DNA from: Quillaja saponaria
Lineage: Eukaryota; Streptophyta; Magnoliopsida; Fabales; Quillajaceae
DNA length: 64,000 bases
Direction of reading: 5' to 3'
Assembly: GCA_029379385.1 (NCBI GenBank)
Contig: CM055618.1
Location: forward strand, 14,733,071 to 14,797,070
Positions 1 through 12,000 of the stretch are shown here, in pieces. Within the stretch, counting starts at the first letter, position 1. Every line of letters starts with the position of its first letter. The notes below the pieces were generated by a model. The model worked only from the letters and a program-made list of their open reading frames with translations. It had not been told where the DNA came from and did no database searches. Position numbers and translations under genes: made by a program.

Positions 1-325
1 TAAGGTAAATCTTATTCAACAAGAAAATATGCAACCGTATAAGGTATTCCAGCTTAGTTACTTAATGGCTTGACATCACTGAAATTACGTAAAATACAAT
101 TACATTTTGTCGTGCTGTAAAATGTGAAACCACACTTTTCACCTTGTTTAATAATGGAGGTTTCTGCCTCAGGTTTATGGGACAACCAATGTGGTTGCAG
201 CAAGTAGAAATACCTTCGCAACATGTGGTATCCATAGTGAAGAGGACTCAAGCGTCCCCGTCCATCTTCAACTAAGCCAACCTGAGCAACATACATATGA
301 GACATCAGTCAGACTAACAAAGTGA
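1..325 (+). CDS. AGL17-clade MADS-box gene, copy A, 3' end only
   Basis: This is the tail of a type II (MIKC) MADS-box transcription factor whose first exons lie left of the window. The end of the penultimate coding exon is at about 1-43 and reads [18 protein letters not shown] intron runs 44-172, and the last exon is 173-325, stopping at TGA 323-325. The last exon starts VYGTTNV and carries the HLQLSQPEQ motif seen at the C-terminus of AGL16/AGL17-like proteins. The exon borders match copies B (12678-13041) and C (36725-37082). Copy A has one AAG codon fewer before the donor than copies B and C. Reading straight through the donor would give a short false C-terminus, and the spliced reading is preferred because it restores the family motif. 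Expression cannot be judged from here. Confidence 0.85.
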
Positions 326-983
326 AGGTAAATTTTCCTTCTCCAGCTTAACATTTTAGCACTATATTGAACAGATATACATATGAAAATTTGCAGCATA
401 CTACAACTACACAAGACAAGATGAAGATTGCGGACAATATTACTCTACTGGCTCAAAACAAAAACCCCAAGCATAGAAGAATACACTTCATGCAGAGAGA
501 TGAGCTACAAACAAGCATAACAGCACAACATCCGTCTGATGTTTGTTCATGACGTTAAACTATAACTTAGTTGAACTTATCAGTTGACTGGATATTAATA
601 TAATGTGGCATATTGAAAAAAAAAATTAAATAAAACAATGAGCACATGAACTTTCCAGCTCTAAATTTTTAGTTTTTGATATAAACAAGAAGATATTGTA
701 GCACTAGCTTAGAAGAAAGATAGCAAACCAAACCCAAACACTTCTGTCTTGACCATATAACAGAATAAGGATACAATTAATGAAGATTCTACCAGATCGA
801 AACTAAATGTTACAAAAGGCCAGAGACTTCCAATGCCTCTATTATTCTTTCTTTCCCCCATAATTGCACCACTTAGACACTTTCTATTTTAATCAGTACC
901 AGAGACAGGATTCAGCCCCGTTCGATATAAAGGCTCTTTAGAATTAAATTTACCATTTATTCAACCAAAACACACATAAAGAA

Positions 984-1084
984 TGTTTGGTTATGCTTTG
1001 AATTACTTCAAGTATCTTTGATCTTAAAAGCTCTTTTTTCCAAAGCCAACAAACGAAAAAGCACTTCTAGAAAGCAACCAAACA
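984..1084. mobile_element. Short MITE-like insertion, unit A
   Basis: The segment is bounded by imperfect inverted termini, TGTTTGGTTATGCTTT on the left and the reverse complement TGTTTGGTTGCTTT on the right. The same element sits at the same place in unit B (13701-13801) and, with a decayed left end, in unit C (about 37664-37765), so it was inserted before the units duplicated. It is non-coding. Assignment to a superfamily is not possible by eye. Confidence 0.5.
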
Positions 1085-1883
1085 CAACAATCATCTTCGC
1101 ACAATAAAGCTCTTTATTAGGAAGTGCTTCAATCTAATGCAATTCTATATCAAACATAGCCTTCCTTATCCATATCCATATCCACAAAGCAGAAACATTT
1201 GTATAGTACTACAGCAATACTAAAATATCAATGTTAATTCCATCCATAACTTTCCATATAATAACACCTCACAGATTTTGCTTCCACCTCAGCCATAATT
1301 GACAATTCCCCAGGGTAACCAACAAGACAAAGACATTTGTTACAGGGCATAACCTATGTATTCATTTAACAAGATACCATGCAAACTGAATTACCTTAAA
1401 ATTAATCCTACTTACAAATGAATCGATTGCAAACATATTAGAATACATGCAAAACTGAAGGACACAAATACATGAAAGCTAGGGCATGAATGATTGAAGG
1501 AGAAGATCTGATTCTTACCTTGGCATCCATCGAAATTTCGTGAAAGTGAGGGAAATTACTTCGTCTGAGGGATAATTGGTGGAGGAGATTTAAATAAAAT
1601 TTAAAATTGGGTACGAATAAAATTTCTGAACAAAAAGGGAGGGAGTGAACTGATTACAATTCAACTAACATGGTTGGTTGGTTCAATTTTATTGGTTGCA
1701 TGGGCTTTATTGGTTGTAGAGCTTGATTTTGTTTCCTCAATCAATTTTGTTGGACTGAACAATTACAAATTTTAAAATCATTAACTCCACGTAATTATTA
1801 CATTTACTTTTCGAAAATTTAAGACTTATTTATTATTTTCATATGCGACATTATTTTTTCTATTTTCATCCTTGAAGATTTAA

Positions 1884-1967
1884 TTTTTCTCTAATCAGAC
1901 TTTTAATCAACCCAAATTTCTTAAATTTTTCTCTAATCAGAATTTTAATCAACCCAAATTTCTTAAA
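1884..1967. repeat. 42 bp direct duplication
   Basis: Two nearly identical 42 bp copies stand side by side, with CTCTAATCAG at 1889-1898 and again at 1931-1940. Units B and C have one copy at the equivalent place, so this is private to unit A. Confidence 0.7.
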
Positions 1968-2039
1968 TTTCGATGGAACATAACATAATTAGTTTTTATG
2001 GTTAAAAATACTTGAAAATTATGTGATGTGTAAAAAATA

Positions 2040-3092
2040 AACTTTTTATAAAATACACAGGTGCTCCCATATTTATACTTGAAAATTTCTTAAATATTTG
2101 CAAGTGCAAGTCTTTTTTATTGACACTGGGAGCTAAAGATTTCTACTTTGGGTAACAGGCCAGGTCTCCCATATTCACACTAACTAAGCATGGTAACTAC
2201 AAAAGTTATACACATTTATAAAACATGAAAAAAGGTACTCCGAGCACATAGCTCGCCCTACACTATTATCATCTGTCATAGTCATACTATATGAGAAATC
2301 TAACATTTCAACAAGATGAGACAAGTTACAGGTACATAAAACGGGCTACCGATCCAAGCTACATGAACAAGCAATCTTCAAAGATATAAGCCTGAACTTT
2401 TCAAGTTCGCGCTCGAAAGAGTGGGAGTACATAATACACACACATGTTCAATTATTTTAAGCTTTATACTTGTTTTAAGACTAGTGGGAGTACTCACTTG
2501 ATTAAAGATAAATCTCAATTCTAGACTTACTAACCTTTTGAGTTGGCAATCTAAATTAGCCTAAACCTCGATCTAAATCTTTTTAATTGATGGTTTTGTT
2601 AGATTAATCTCTAATTCAGCGACTTTCACCTCGCCATCTTCACAGCTAGAATGCCTCGATCTTTTCATTCTCACAAACCGAGGACCTTTCCACTCTAACT
2701 TAATCGTGGCCTTCACTAGGACACCACAATATCATGTTTTAACTAAATTCAATTTCACTTTGAAATTTGACCTTGTCATCTCAGTCTCGACGGCCTTGTT
2801 ACTCGACCTCCATGATCTCAAAAACTCGGCTCATAACCTGAGTTTGACCTCCATGATTTTGACCTTGATCCTCATAATTTCAATCTTGGTAGCTCAGTTT
2901 TGCCCCCACAGACTTCAAGTCTGATTCATTCGTTTATCACACTTGTTTTGGGGGGACTAATGTTAATACAAGATTTCACCTTGGCCAATATCAGTGCAAC
3001 ACGTGGCGCCTTACCACATGGCACCATACTATTGGACAGGTAACTTTATAAATAGGAGCTAGAGGCTCCAAGTTAGACACTTTTCTCCTTCA

Positions 3093-3124
<32 letters not shown>

Positions 3125-3277
3125 TTGCTCAGCTCTTTATTGATTTGAGCTTCGAAATATTGACAGGTTTTCAAGACCACCTCTATAGGTCTCCAGAATA
3201 GCAGGACCAGGAACACTAAGAGGCATTGAGATTTCTACCTCACCAGATTTCTAGTTCGGACAAATCTGACATTAACA
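2040..3277 (+). mobile_element. 5'-truncated LTR retrotransposon, 3' internal part plus LTR
   Basis: The right end is a recognisable LTR at 2961-3277. It begins TGTTAAT and ends ATTAACA, a 7 bp perfect inverted repeat, and is preceded by a purine-rich tract at 2945-2960 (TTTTGGGGGGACTAA). A TATA-type promoter element (TATAAATAGG) lies near 3050. The bases just right of the LTR (ATCTAGTTGGCC) occur uninterrupted at about 25026, so this edge is the true insertion border. The internal 2040-2960 has only short frames without a recognised domain. The 5' part of the element is missing and the left edge is the point where unit A homology ends. Confidence 0.65.
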
Positions 3278-4400
3278 ATCTAGTTGGCCTTTTCCCCTAG
3301 ATGCTGAAATAATACAAATCAAAAAGGCAAAGTCAATAGAGAGGAATGTCATCTTGCGCAATAGAACTAACGTCGAAGGAGCAAAGAACATGACCTGAAT
3401 ATACATTATTTTGGAAGTAGTGCAGTAGAAAGAGAAAGCCCTTGAGCGAACAGAGTAGACATAAGAAGCATGGGACAGTATTGACTCTCACAGTCACTTT
3501 AAGCAACTTCAAGGGGCAAGGAAAATATTTGTCCAATCAACAAGAAGTATGTAATTTTCATTTCACTATTTCAGTCAATTCCACCAGTCAAATGATGAAA
3601 TAATATGAGATAGAGACTCTTCAAAGGAAAATGACAATGAAAAAATAGAGGAAAACAAATTATTTCTGACTGAGTTTCAACAGGAAATGGGTTTATATAG
3701 ATGATAAAAAGCACAGGATATATACAATGAGATCAAACAAAATATGAGGTTTTGATTAAAGTACTTAATGTCCTAAATTGTGGCTAGATTTGGTTAAGGA
3801 AGGTTCGGAAGAAATACTTGAGGGTACAGGTACATGGAACATATAAAAAGGCATCTTTTTTGGGAATAGTTGGCACTGGTGCCTCAAAATCAAGAACTTG
3901 AATTGCTTCCCATATTTAGGGCCTCAGGTTTCTATCAGGATGAGCACACCCAAAAAGTCCAAGTCCAAGTCCAACAATCATCAAACACTCTACCTATTCG
4001 TGGTCAAAATCCATATCCAACCTCATGTCCACAGCTGAAAGGGTCTCTCCTCCCAAACTCACTCCAGCGGTACGACTTGAGAATCTGCTTACACAAATTC
4101 AATTAGAAAAAGCAGCGCCAATTAGAGCATAGCCTTCTATGAGCACACTACTCTGCCTTGTGATGGCACTAACATCCCTCCATTGCATATAGCATAGAAT
4201 TTTAAATTACTAATACAATCTTCTTCTTGATCAAGTAACTGGGCAACTCTACATTCTCACATTCCCAAGAACCAAACAGAATTCTTACTCTTTAGCATGA
4301 AAATGTCAACTTAAATACCAAATAAGAAAAAATCACATACCTACAGATGAAGCCTGCAGAAGAAACCGCCATCTAGTTCTGCGAGGCCGATTGCCAAAAG
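3278..4400 (-). pseudogene. Unit B upstream block with lectin receptor kinase C-terminal remnant
   Basis: The block is homologous to 25028-26170 in unit C. On the minus strand about 3790-4100 reads like the C-terminus of an L-type lectin receptor kinase: VECLMIVG, then AHPDRNLRP, then EAIQVLDFEAP and a final FHVP segment. It contains an in-frame stop in place of the residue after RNLRP. The kinase at 22119-23330 has the matching stretch intact. No catalytic part of the kinase is left. A 67-codon minus frame at 3333-3536 is kept in unit C but starts at TTG and is not recognised. At about 4364-4378 (minus) an ATGGCGGTTTCTTC exon-like start precedes a donor-like GTAGGTATG, shared with unit C. 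Confidence 0.65.
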
Positions 4401-6072
4401 AATTAGTTTTAAAGTAATGGGTACAGAATCAGGCCTCTGGGCTGGACTTAATTGGGCCATCGAAAGCTACTTTAAGCTTTCAACCCGATGTATAATTCAC
4501 AATTAAAGCAGGGGTATATCCTAAATACATACTTCTCTCATTCCTTCAATAAAAAGTTAGTTTGTTCAACCAATAACGGGTGAGTTAGTTCAACGAATAA
4601 TAAACTTAAGAAATTATGAGTTCATTTTTTATATATAATTTTATCTGGATGAGGGAATGGGAGAATAAATCCAAGTAAGACTCTTAGAAGAGTCGACCCT
4701 TGAACTTTTAAGATAAATAAAAATATTAGGTGCCACTAAACTACTCAAGCTCCTAGGTGTAGATATATACTTCAGGTCCTACGTGTAGATATATACTTCC
4801 TACGTGTAGATATATACTTCATTGATGCATGTGCCATTCACATATTAACATCAAAATCTAGAAGGAAGTTAATATATAGAATTGAAAAAGTAGGCAAAAC
4901 CACCTTTTCTCTTGGTCCTGGTGTACGTATGATTTGTTGATGATTGACACCTGGTCAAGTTCATATTTAGGTATAATTAAAAATAAATCTGATGTTGAAT
5001 TAGGTTTTAGAAATTGAGGTATTATAATTAAGAGAATCTTATTGGTCTAAACAAACCTTGTTCACATGGGCTTAGCCAATAGAACATAAGATTTACAGAC
5101 AAAAGCCAAACCTTTATGACTATTGGTGGCCTCAATATATATTGTCCCCAATTTAATAAAGCAACTAGTTTCTAGGCAAAGTAATTAGTTAATTTTAAGC
5201 CATCATGTATTAGACAAATAAATAACACTTAAACACAATTTTGCGTTGGTGTGGTACAGAATGTTTTCCATTAATTAGTCTAAAGCGTGCAAAGATTTCC
5301 TTCTTATGTGTGTGCCAGTCACTCACTCATTCACTCACTTGGTGTGATAGTAAGAGGATCAACTCTTATTTTGACTGTGTACTAAAGTGATCTTGAGCGT
5401 ATGACATTCCTTACTTGTTAATCTTTTGAGAGGCTATGTGAACCTTTCCAAAAACAAATCCGTAAGACCCACCGACAATCTATAAAGGGTGGCATTCCTT
5501 GCTTTATTTTATTTATAGGCTTTGAATCCTATTGGTGTGTATTTGTCTAAAACCCTAATTAGATAAAGGCCATATTGGTTTTGCATGAAGTTGATATGTT
5601 TCTTGCCTGATAGAAGTACTTGTATGAGTACTTGCACGTGTCACTTACCCATAGGGCTGACGGGGCTATCAAAATACTAAAAAGAAAGGATTAGTACATA
5701 AACAGTTTATGTAATAATACTATTTTTTGAGTAAATTATTGTAGAAAGTACAATGAAAACTGTGACAAAGTTTAATATTTTAAACCAACCTAGTAATCTT
5801 CCCATTAACCGGCTTAATCTCTTTTAATTTCTCCACTACTGAAACCACTTTTCTGGTTATAAAGGTCTTGAGAGATAGAAAATATGGACATATGCAACAT
5901 AAACTTCTTACGCCACCATCAATGATTTGCTTTGGCTCAACCAAGTAAGTTTGTGTTCTTTATTTTATTTTTCATACAAATTTAGTTTCAATATTATGAA
6001 GGATTTAAGTAGATCTTCAATCTCTTTCAGAAACCCTAGATAAATACATATAGAGCTGATCAACAAGATTTA
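4401..6072 (+). promoter_or_regulatory. 5' flank, promoter and 5' leader of MADS copy B
   Basis: No coding sequence is seen. The flank is homologous to 28012-30291 before copy C. A candidate TATA box (TATAAA) is at 5858-5863. A leader intron with consensus borders runs 5945-6030 (GTAAGT to CTCTTTCAG). Directly after it comes AAACCCTAG, a telo-box-like motif common in plant leaders. A G-box core CACGTG lies near 5636. A 21 bp motif ending GTGTAGATATATACTT is present three times at 4752-4819. Transcription start and use of these sites are inferred, not shown. Confidence 0.55.
4752..4819. repeat. Triplicated 21 bp motif in the copy B upstream region
   Basis: Copies lie at 4752-4772, 4778-4798 and 4799-4819, each with GTGTAGATATATACTT. 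The last two carry TACGTG, an ACGT-core sequence. The upstream region of copy C has one copy (near 28915). Confidence 0.8.
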
Positions 6073-9000
6073 ATGGGAAGAGGGAAGATTGTAATCCGGA
6101 GAATAGATAATTTGACGAACAGGCAAGTGACTTTCTCAAAGAGGAGAAAGGGATTAATTAAGAAAGCAAAAGAGCTGGCAATTCTGTGTGATGCAGAAGT
6201 TGGACTTGTTATATTCTCCAGCACTGGAAAGCTTTATGAATATTCAAGCACCTGCAAGTTAGTACCATTTTGCTCATAAATTATTGTTTTGCAATTTTAT
6301 TGATAAATCACATATATGAATATGTATGATTTGAAAGAAATTTTAATACAAAAACTTTCTGGTTCTTGACAATCGATCTTTCATTCACTTCAGTTTATAA
6401 TTATAACAAAATTAAACAAGAAGATTATTGTATGACAGATATAAAGCAACACAAAATTAATTATTATTGGCATCTTCTTCAAAGATTTCTTGAATTTAGT
6501 TAGTTGCTAGCTATCATTAGAGATCAGGTTGACATTTTTGGTTAAACTTAGTTAGATCCTTAAATTTCAAGAAAAAAGGAATGTTGTATATTTTCCATCA
6601 ATCAGTTTTTGATATGTTATAAAGAACTGCTGTTTATCCACTTGAATTTTCTCAGCAATTAATTATCAAACAAGATAGATGCGTGTTTAAGTTTTATAAC
6701 AGGTAATAAAACAAATTCAAGACTCTTATCTAACAATTTAAACTTGTGATCTCCAAGTTTACAAGCCTTATGAGTTTACACTTGAAGCATGAAGTAAGAA
6801 GTAACAAATAAATCATGAACCCTCACCTAGCTAACACCTTAACTGCTTGAGAAAATTTTGACAAGGAATTTGGACCAAAGCCAAACTATTCCACCTTGTT
6901 GGAAACTTATAATTAGCATACATTATCACTTTGTTAGAATGTAGTGAACACTCATATATTCAAACACACATTTAGACATTTAAAGATGAAAAAATAATAT
7001 TGTGAGGGAATATCTCATTTCATAACCAATACAAATGGTAATGCCACTTGAGGTAGACCTCAATATTATAAGACTCAATATAACATATTTATACTAATAA
7101 CACTAACTCACTAACTTGTAACTCTCTACTAACTAATAATTCACAACTAATAAGATTTAAAAACCCATTACTAGCAATGAAACTCTCACTAATATAAAAT
7201 TTCATTACAATCCCATAACTTACCACTAACACACAATTAACCACTAATTCAAATCACTAATTATTTTATTTATTATCTTAGGAGTTAGAAATACTAAAAC
7301 ATCAATTTCAAATTACAATTCCAACACTCTCCCTTAATTTGAAATTTTCTTTGTTGAATTTTTTTGATTCTTGTGTGTAGTGTCCATATTATGTTAATTA
7401 TGCAAATTATCTTCAAAATTGTTCACTAATTGACTCTTTGAGTTCCAATAACTGAATTTGCAGTTTTTCTTCCTTCCTCGAATAGCTACGCATCTTACCA
7501 ATTCATTTCTTGATCTTCATCATCAGCTAACTTTTCAATAACAACATCGAGGCCCTCGTTTAGCAACATCGGCTAACTTCATCAGTTGTTTTCCTTCACA
7601 AATCCACAACAATTTTACCAAAAGACCTTCAACAACTTCTTCAATTTTGTTCATCACTTGAACACATTTTTTTCCCCTCACTTGAGCTAGGCTCTCATTC
7701 ATAACCATTTTATTTTTTTTTCAAACAACAATATTCTCTTCCACCTCATAAACATTAGTCTTATCATTTTTTTTTCTCTCACGTGAAGCCTCCATACCAT
7801 ATTCATTCACCATCACTCATTTTACTCATGAGTATACTTCATCATGGGTAACACATCCAGTGTCTTCTTCATGCTCTAACAATAAGTCTCTCTGCATGGA
7901 TAACATGACATTATCCGACTTCAATCATGAGCTATACCTGCATCTTATTCCCCATAGCTAACCTCCTAGCCGAACCATAAGCTCTGATAGCACTTTGTTG
8001 GAAACATGTAATTAGCACACATTACTACTTTGTTAGAATGTGGTGGGCACTCATATATTCAAACACACATTTAGACATTTAGAGATGAAAATATAATATT
8101 GTAAGGGAACAACTCATTTCATAACCAATACATGTGGTGATGCCACTTGGGGTAGACCCCAATATTACATGACTCAATTAAATATATTTATACTAATAAC
8201 ACTAACTTATAACTCTCTACTAACTAATAACTCACCATATACTAATAAGGTTTAAAAACCCATTACTAGTAATGAAACTCTCACTAATACAATTCATTTT
8301 TACCGCTAACACATAATTAACCACTAATTCAAATCACTAATTTATTTATTTATTATCTTAGGAGTTAGAAATACTAAAACATCAATTTCAAATTACAATT
8401 CCAACACACCCATTTCCAGCAAACCTGCAAATCAACTAAACTTATCTATCTTAGCAACCCAAAAAAAAAAGAAAAAAAACTAAACTTATCTCCATTAGCT
8501 TTAAAACCCCACTTGCTTTGATTCTTTAAATTTTTTTGGGTGTCTTTGGTTTTAATGTTCCTTTTCCTCCTTTCTATTTCTTTGGTTTAATTTATTACAT
8601 ATGTCCCCAAAAGATGCTTTCCAATTTTAGAAAGATTTAGTAAAATTTTGTATGATTCCTATTTTGCATACCCAGTTCAGTTATAAAACAATTCTCACAA
8701 TCTTAAAACTCCAAAGCATGCTGTGAAAACCATACTTCTATTCCAGATGTCTAACCTATACAGAATTTTTAGGGAAGGTGAAAATAGTTAGCACACCTCT
8801 ATTAGTGTATGTCCTTAATTAGACCAATTTTCAATTCCAATTTTGAATAATTTTACACGTTTGACCATTTTTCATCTTAGTCATAGAATATGAGCTTTAA
8901 GACATTCCTTTTCCTCCGCCATGTTTGGCACATAGGTAAAGTAATAACAATAGTTAGCCTAACCCAATCCAAAGAAAGGTGTTTACAAGAAAATCTTCTA

Positions 9001-12000
9001 CAAAGTTTATATACACTTTCAGCCTTTCAGGAAGAACACAGGCTGACCACTTCTTCCTTTCTTTTCATGCCTTCCTTGTGTATTTTGTGCTGCCAACTGC
9101 TCATGTCAAATAAACTTTGCTCCAATTAGTGGAAGCTTCCAAAAGAAAATAAACAAAAGACAGCGAGTACCAAAACTTCAAGTTAAGATTGAACATCTTG
9201 TTTTTCATGGTATCCAAATTGTAATGTTAAATTAGAGGGAGATAGAACTAAAGAAAATTTTCATACTTGTAGCTAGACTTGAAATTCATAAACATAATTT
9301 CAGGAAGAAAGAAAAATAACTAAACAGAAACTAAATGCATAGCCAAAAATAGTATCTGACCTTCCCCTTCTCAATCTCATAAGTTATATCCTTAGTTCCC
9401 CTGAATTGTACGTGTTCTGACCTTTTTTTTTTCTGCTTCTGAAAAAAAAAAAAGATGCATTGTTATAGGAATCTAACAAAACCCTCAAACTGGGAATTTA
9501 TTTAACCCAGTACAAGGCTTGCAGTCACCAATTCACAGTCATCTAGTCAATGGTATATGTTTCTAGTGAAACCAGTTCCTACTAGTTGGATTCACTTGGA
9601 GTCTCTCTGAAAACTATGATTAATGCTAATGTACCATTGAGAACTAGTTTCTCTATGTGAAAACTCACTCTATGGCCTCACTATCTTTTCTTTTTCCCTT
9701 TCCCATATGTATTTGAGTAATCCAAAAGTTAAATAGATTTATAGGAATATTCAAAACTGCAGTGAATAGGAGTCCAATTATTTCAAGCTCACAAAACAAT
9801 TACCTTTTTTCTTTTCTTTTCTTTTTTCCTCTTAATGTTTTTATGGACCCCAAAAAACATTAATTAGTATTATTATAGGACACAAGATATCTTTTATTTA
9901 TATGGAAATACTTAAATAAGATGTCTAATTAGTGGAAAAAGAAAAAAAAATATCTTGAAAGAAAAATTTATGTTTATATTGGGTGAGATATATCTAATTC
10001 AAAAGGGGGCATTATATTGACTAATAGCTAGGACTAATGATACAACTGTTAGGAAATTCTGCAGTTAGTAGTAATTAAATTATGAATGAAAGCCACTATA
10101 GACTTGTATTGCTTACCACTGAGATTAATCAAATGCATAGAGTTGCAAAGCACCCTTGGGAAAGATGATTACAATGCTTCAAAATGGAGCACTTGTTCAC
10201 TCGAGATATATAAAACCATTCCAGGCAGCTATCCCTTTGAAAGCAACCTGGTTAATTAGCTCATAAGAAAGCCAGAAACAAGCATCAAAGAAAGACAATT
10301 ATGAAAATCAGCAAAGAACTCCAAGCGCAGAATCAACATTAATAGAGATGCACCACCCCCCCCCCCCCCCCCCAAAAAAAAAATAATAATAATAATAATT
10401 GCAGTTCCATCTGAACTTCATAATTTCAGTCCTCTTCCATTAATGTTAGGTTTTAGATTACAACAACCACCTTTAGTTTAGAATATATTACATGACTATC
10501 CCTAGAATTTATAAATCCATAAGTGTGTTTGACAGTTATGCACCTTTATTAATTTGTGACTTACAATAACTACTTCTACTCTCTTAACAATGCATATAAC
10601 TCTTCAAAATATGATAGTACTTTTACTCTCACCAGCATGAAGTCACTGATTGAAAGATATAAATACAAAGAGGAAAATCAACAATTGCTGAATCCAGAAT
10701 CAGAAGTTAAGGTATGCTCCATAAACCACTCTACACCATTATCTCATTACTTCTGGGCTATGGCATTAACTGCCATAAAATTGAACTTTTGTTGATCACA
10801 TTTGTCCACTAACTTTTTGCTAAATAGTTGCATATATAGTAAGCCTGCAAGTAACATGACTTGAAATCCTGAGTGTTGTCTACAAATACTTAAATCCTAA
10901 CTACATACTGATTTCTTGACAATCAATATAACAATATTCCAGAATCCTGCTCTCCAAGTCAACCCAACTATTTTTTAATGGAATTATTGATGGAGAATGA
11001 AGAAATAAAATTGTCCCTTTTCGTAAAATACTTGTTGGTGCTGCATCAATTATGTGGCAGTGAAGAGACGAAAAGGCAACTAAGAATAGTCCTCTTTATG
11101 TGGGGATACAAGGGCTATGCCTTTGCAAGAATAATGAAATTTTTCTGCACAAATTTGATGAAATGTTTAACATAGTATACTTCTATGATTATCCTCCGCT
11201 TACATCATAAGAAACCCTTAGAATCTGAGTTATTTCTAGAAACAAATCTATCTATTAACTTCAATTATAAGAAACTATAGAAATTAAAAATAAAGAATAA
11301 AAACCTTGAATTCTTAAATAAACTGATTTAAGCTTTATGTTATTATTCCTTGACTGGTTTCCTTTCCCCTCATGAGTCTTTTCCTCAGTTTTAGTTGCAG
11401 AATCTCATATTGTCTACGACCAAGGTCAGTGTTAAGTCTTACAAGCTTTACTTAATTATGATAAGTTTGATAAAAAGCTTAGTAAAATTCTTACCCCTAT
11501 TCTTTTGTAATTTGCTATGGGACATACTACAGGCTTCTTCTTTTTTTTCCCCTTTTCCATCTAGACAAATTGGAGAAACTAGTCCTTTTCTTCTTTTGCG
11601 TATACTTATTTTGTGTTATTTTACCTGCTAGATTTGGCAAAGAGAGACAGAAATTTTAAGGCAGCAACTAGAGAACTTGCAAGAAAATCATCGGTATGGC
11701 CATCTCTATTAACTTATAAAAAAGGATTAGAAAATTAAACTAGCAATGACCTATGTTTAGGGGTGTACGGAAAACACGGAAACTCGGGACCAACCCTCCC
11801 AAAACCCAATAACTTAATTGAAAGTCGGGTGATTTTTTGTTCTTTATTCTGGGTCAGATGATTGGGTTGAAATTTTTTTTAATCTTGGTTAACCTAACCT
11901 ACCCAGTAATATTATTACATATTATTTTTTATATGTACAATTTATGTCTAAATATGAAATATTTCTATGTAAATATTATATTTTAGCTTATTGTTAAATA

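Larger units (their letters stand above)
326..2035. repeat. Tail of tandem unit A (3' flank of MADS copy A)
   Basis: This stretch matches the 3' flanks of MADS copies B (13042-15090) and C (37083-39463) along most of its length. No convincing open reading frame is visible. It contains a 101 bp MITE-like insertion (984-1084) and a 42 bp direct duplication (copies near 1884 and 1926). On the minus strand at about 1531-1542 there is an ATG followed three codons later by a consensus donor (MDAK then GTAAGAAT), possibly a first exon. Homology to units B and C ends near 2035, where retrotransposon sequence begins. Confidence 0.7.

Noticed and set aside
54..305. Minus-strand frame of 83 codons, repeated at 12800-13021 and 36847-37062
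   Set aside because: It is the antisense of the last MADS exon and its intron. Its conservation is explained by the coding sequence on the plus strand.
367..552. 61-codon plus frame, also at 13083-13268
   Set aside because: It lies in the shared 3' flank, is disrupted in unit C, and has an alternative start. It follows unit homology, not protein conservation.
10350..10400. Poly-C/poly-A/AAT run in intron 1 (also 33870-33905)
   Set aside because: Homopolymer and microsatellite run shared by both copies; no sign of function, and its length may be unreliable.
10978..11175. 65-codon plus frame with a counterpart at 34425-34625
   Set aside because: It falls in intron 2 of copies B and C, the start regions do not correspond, and no domain is recognised.
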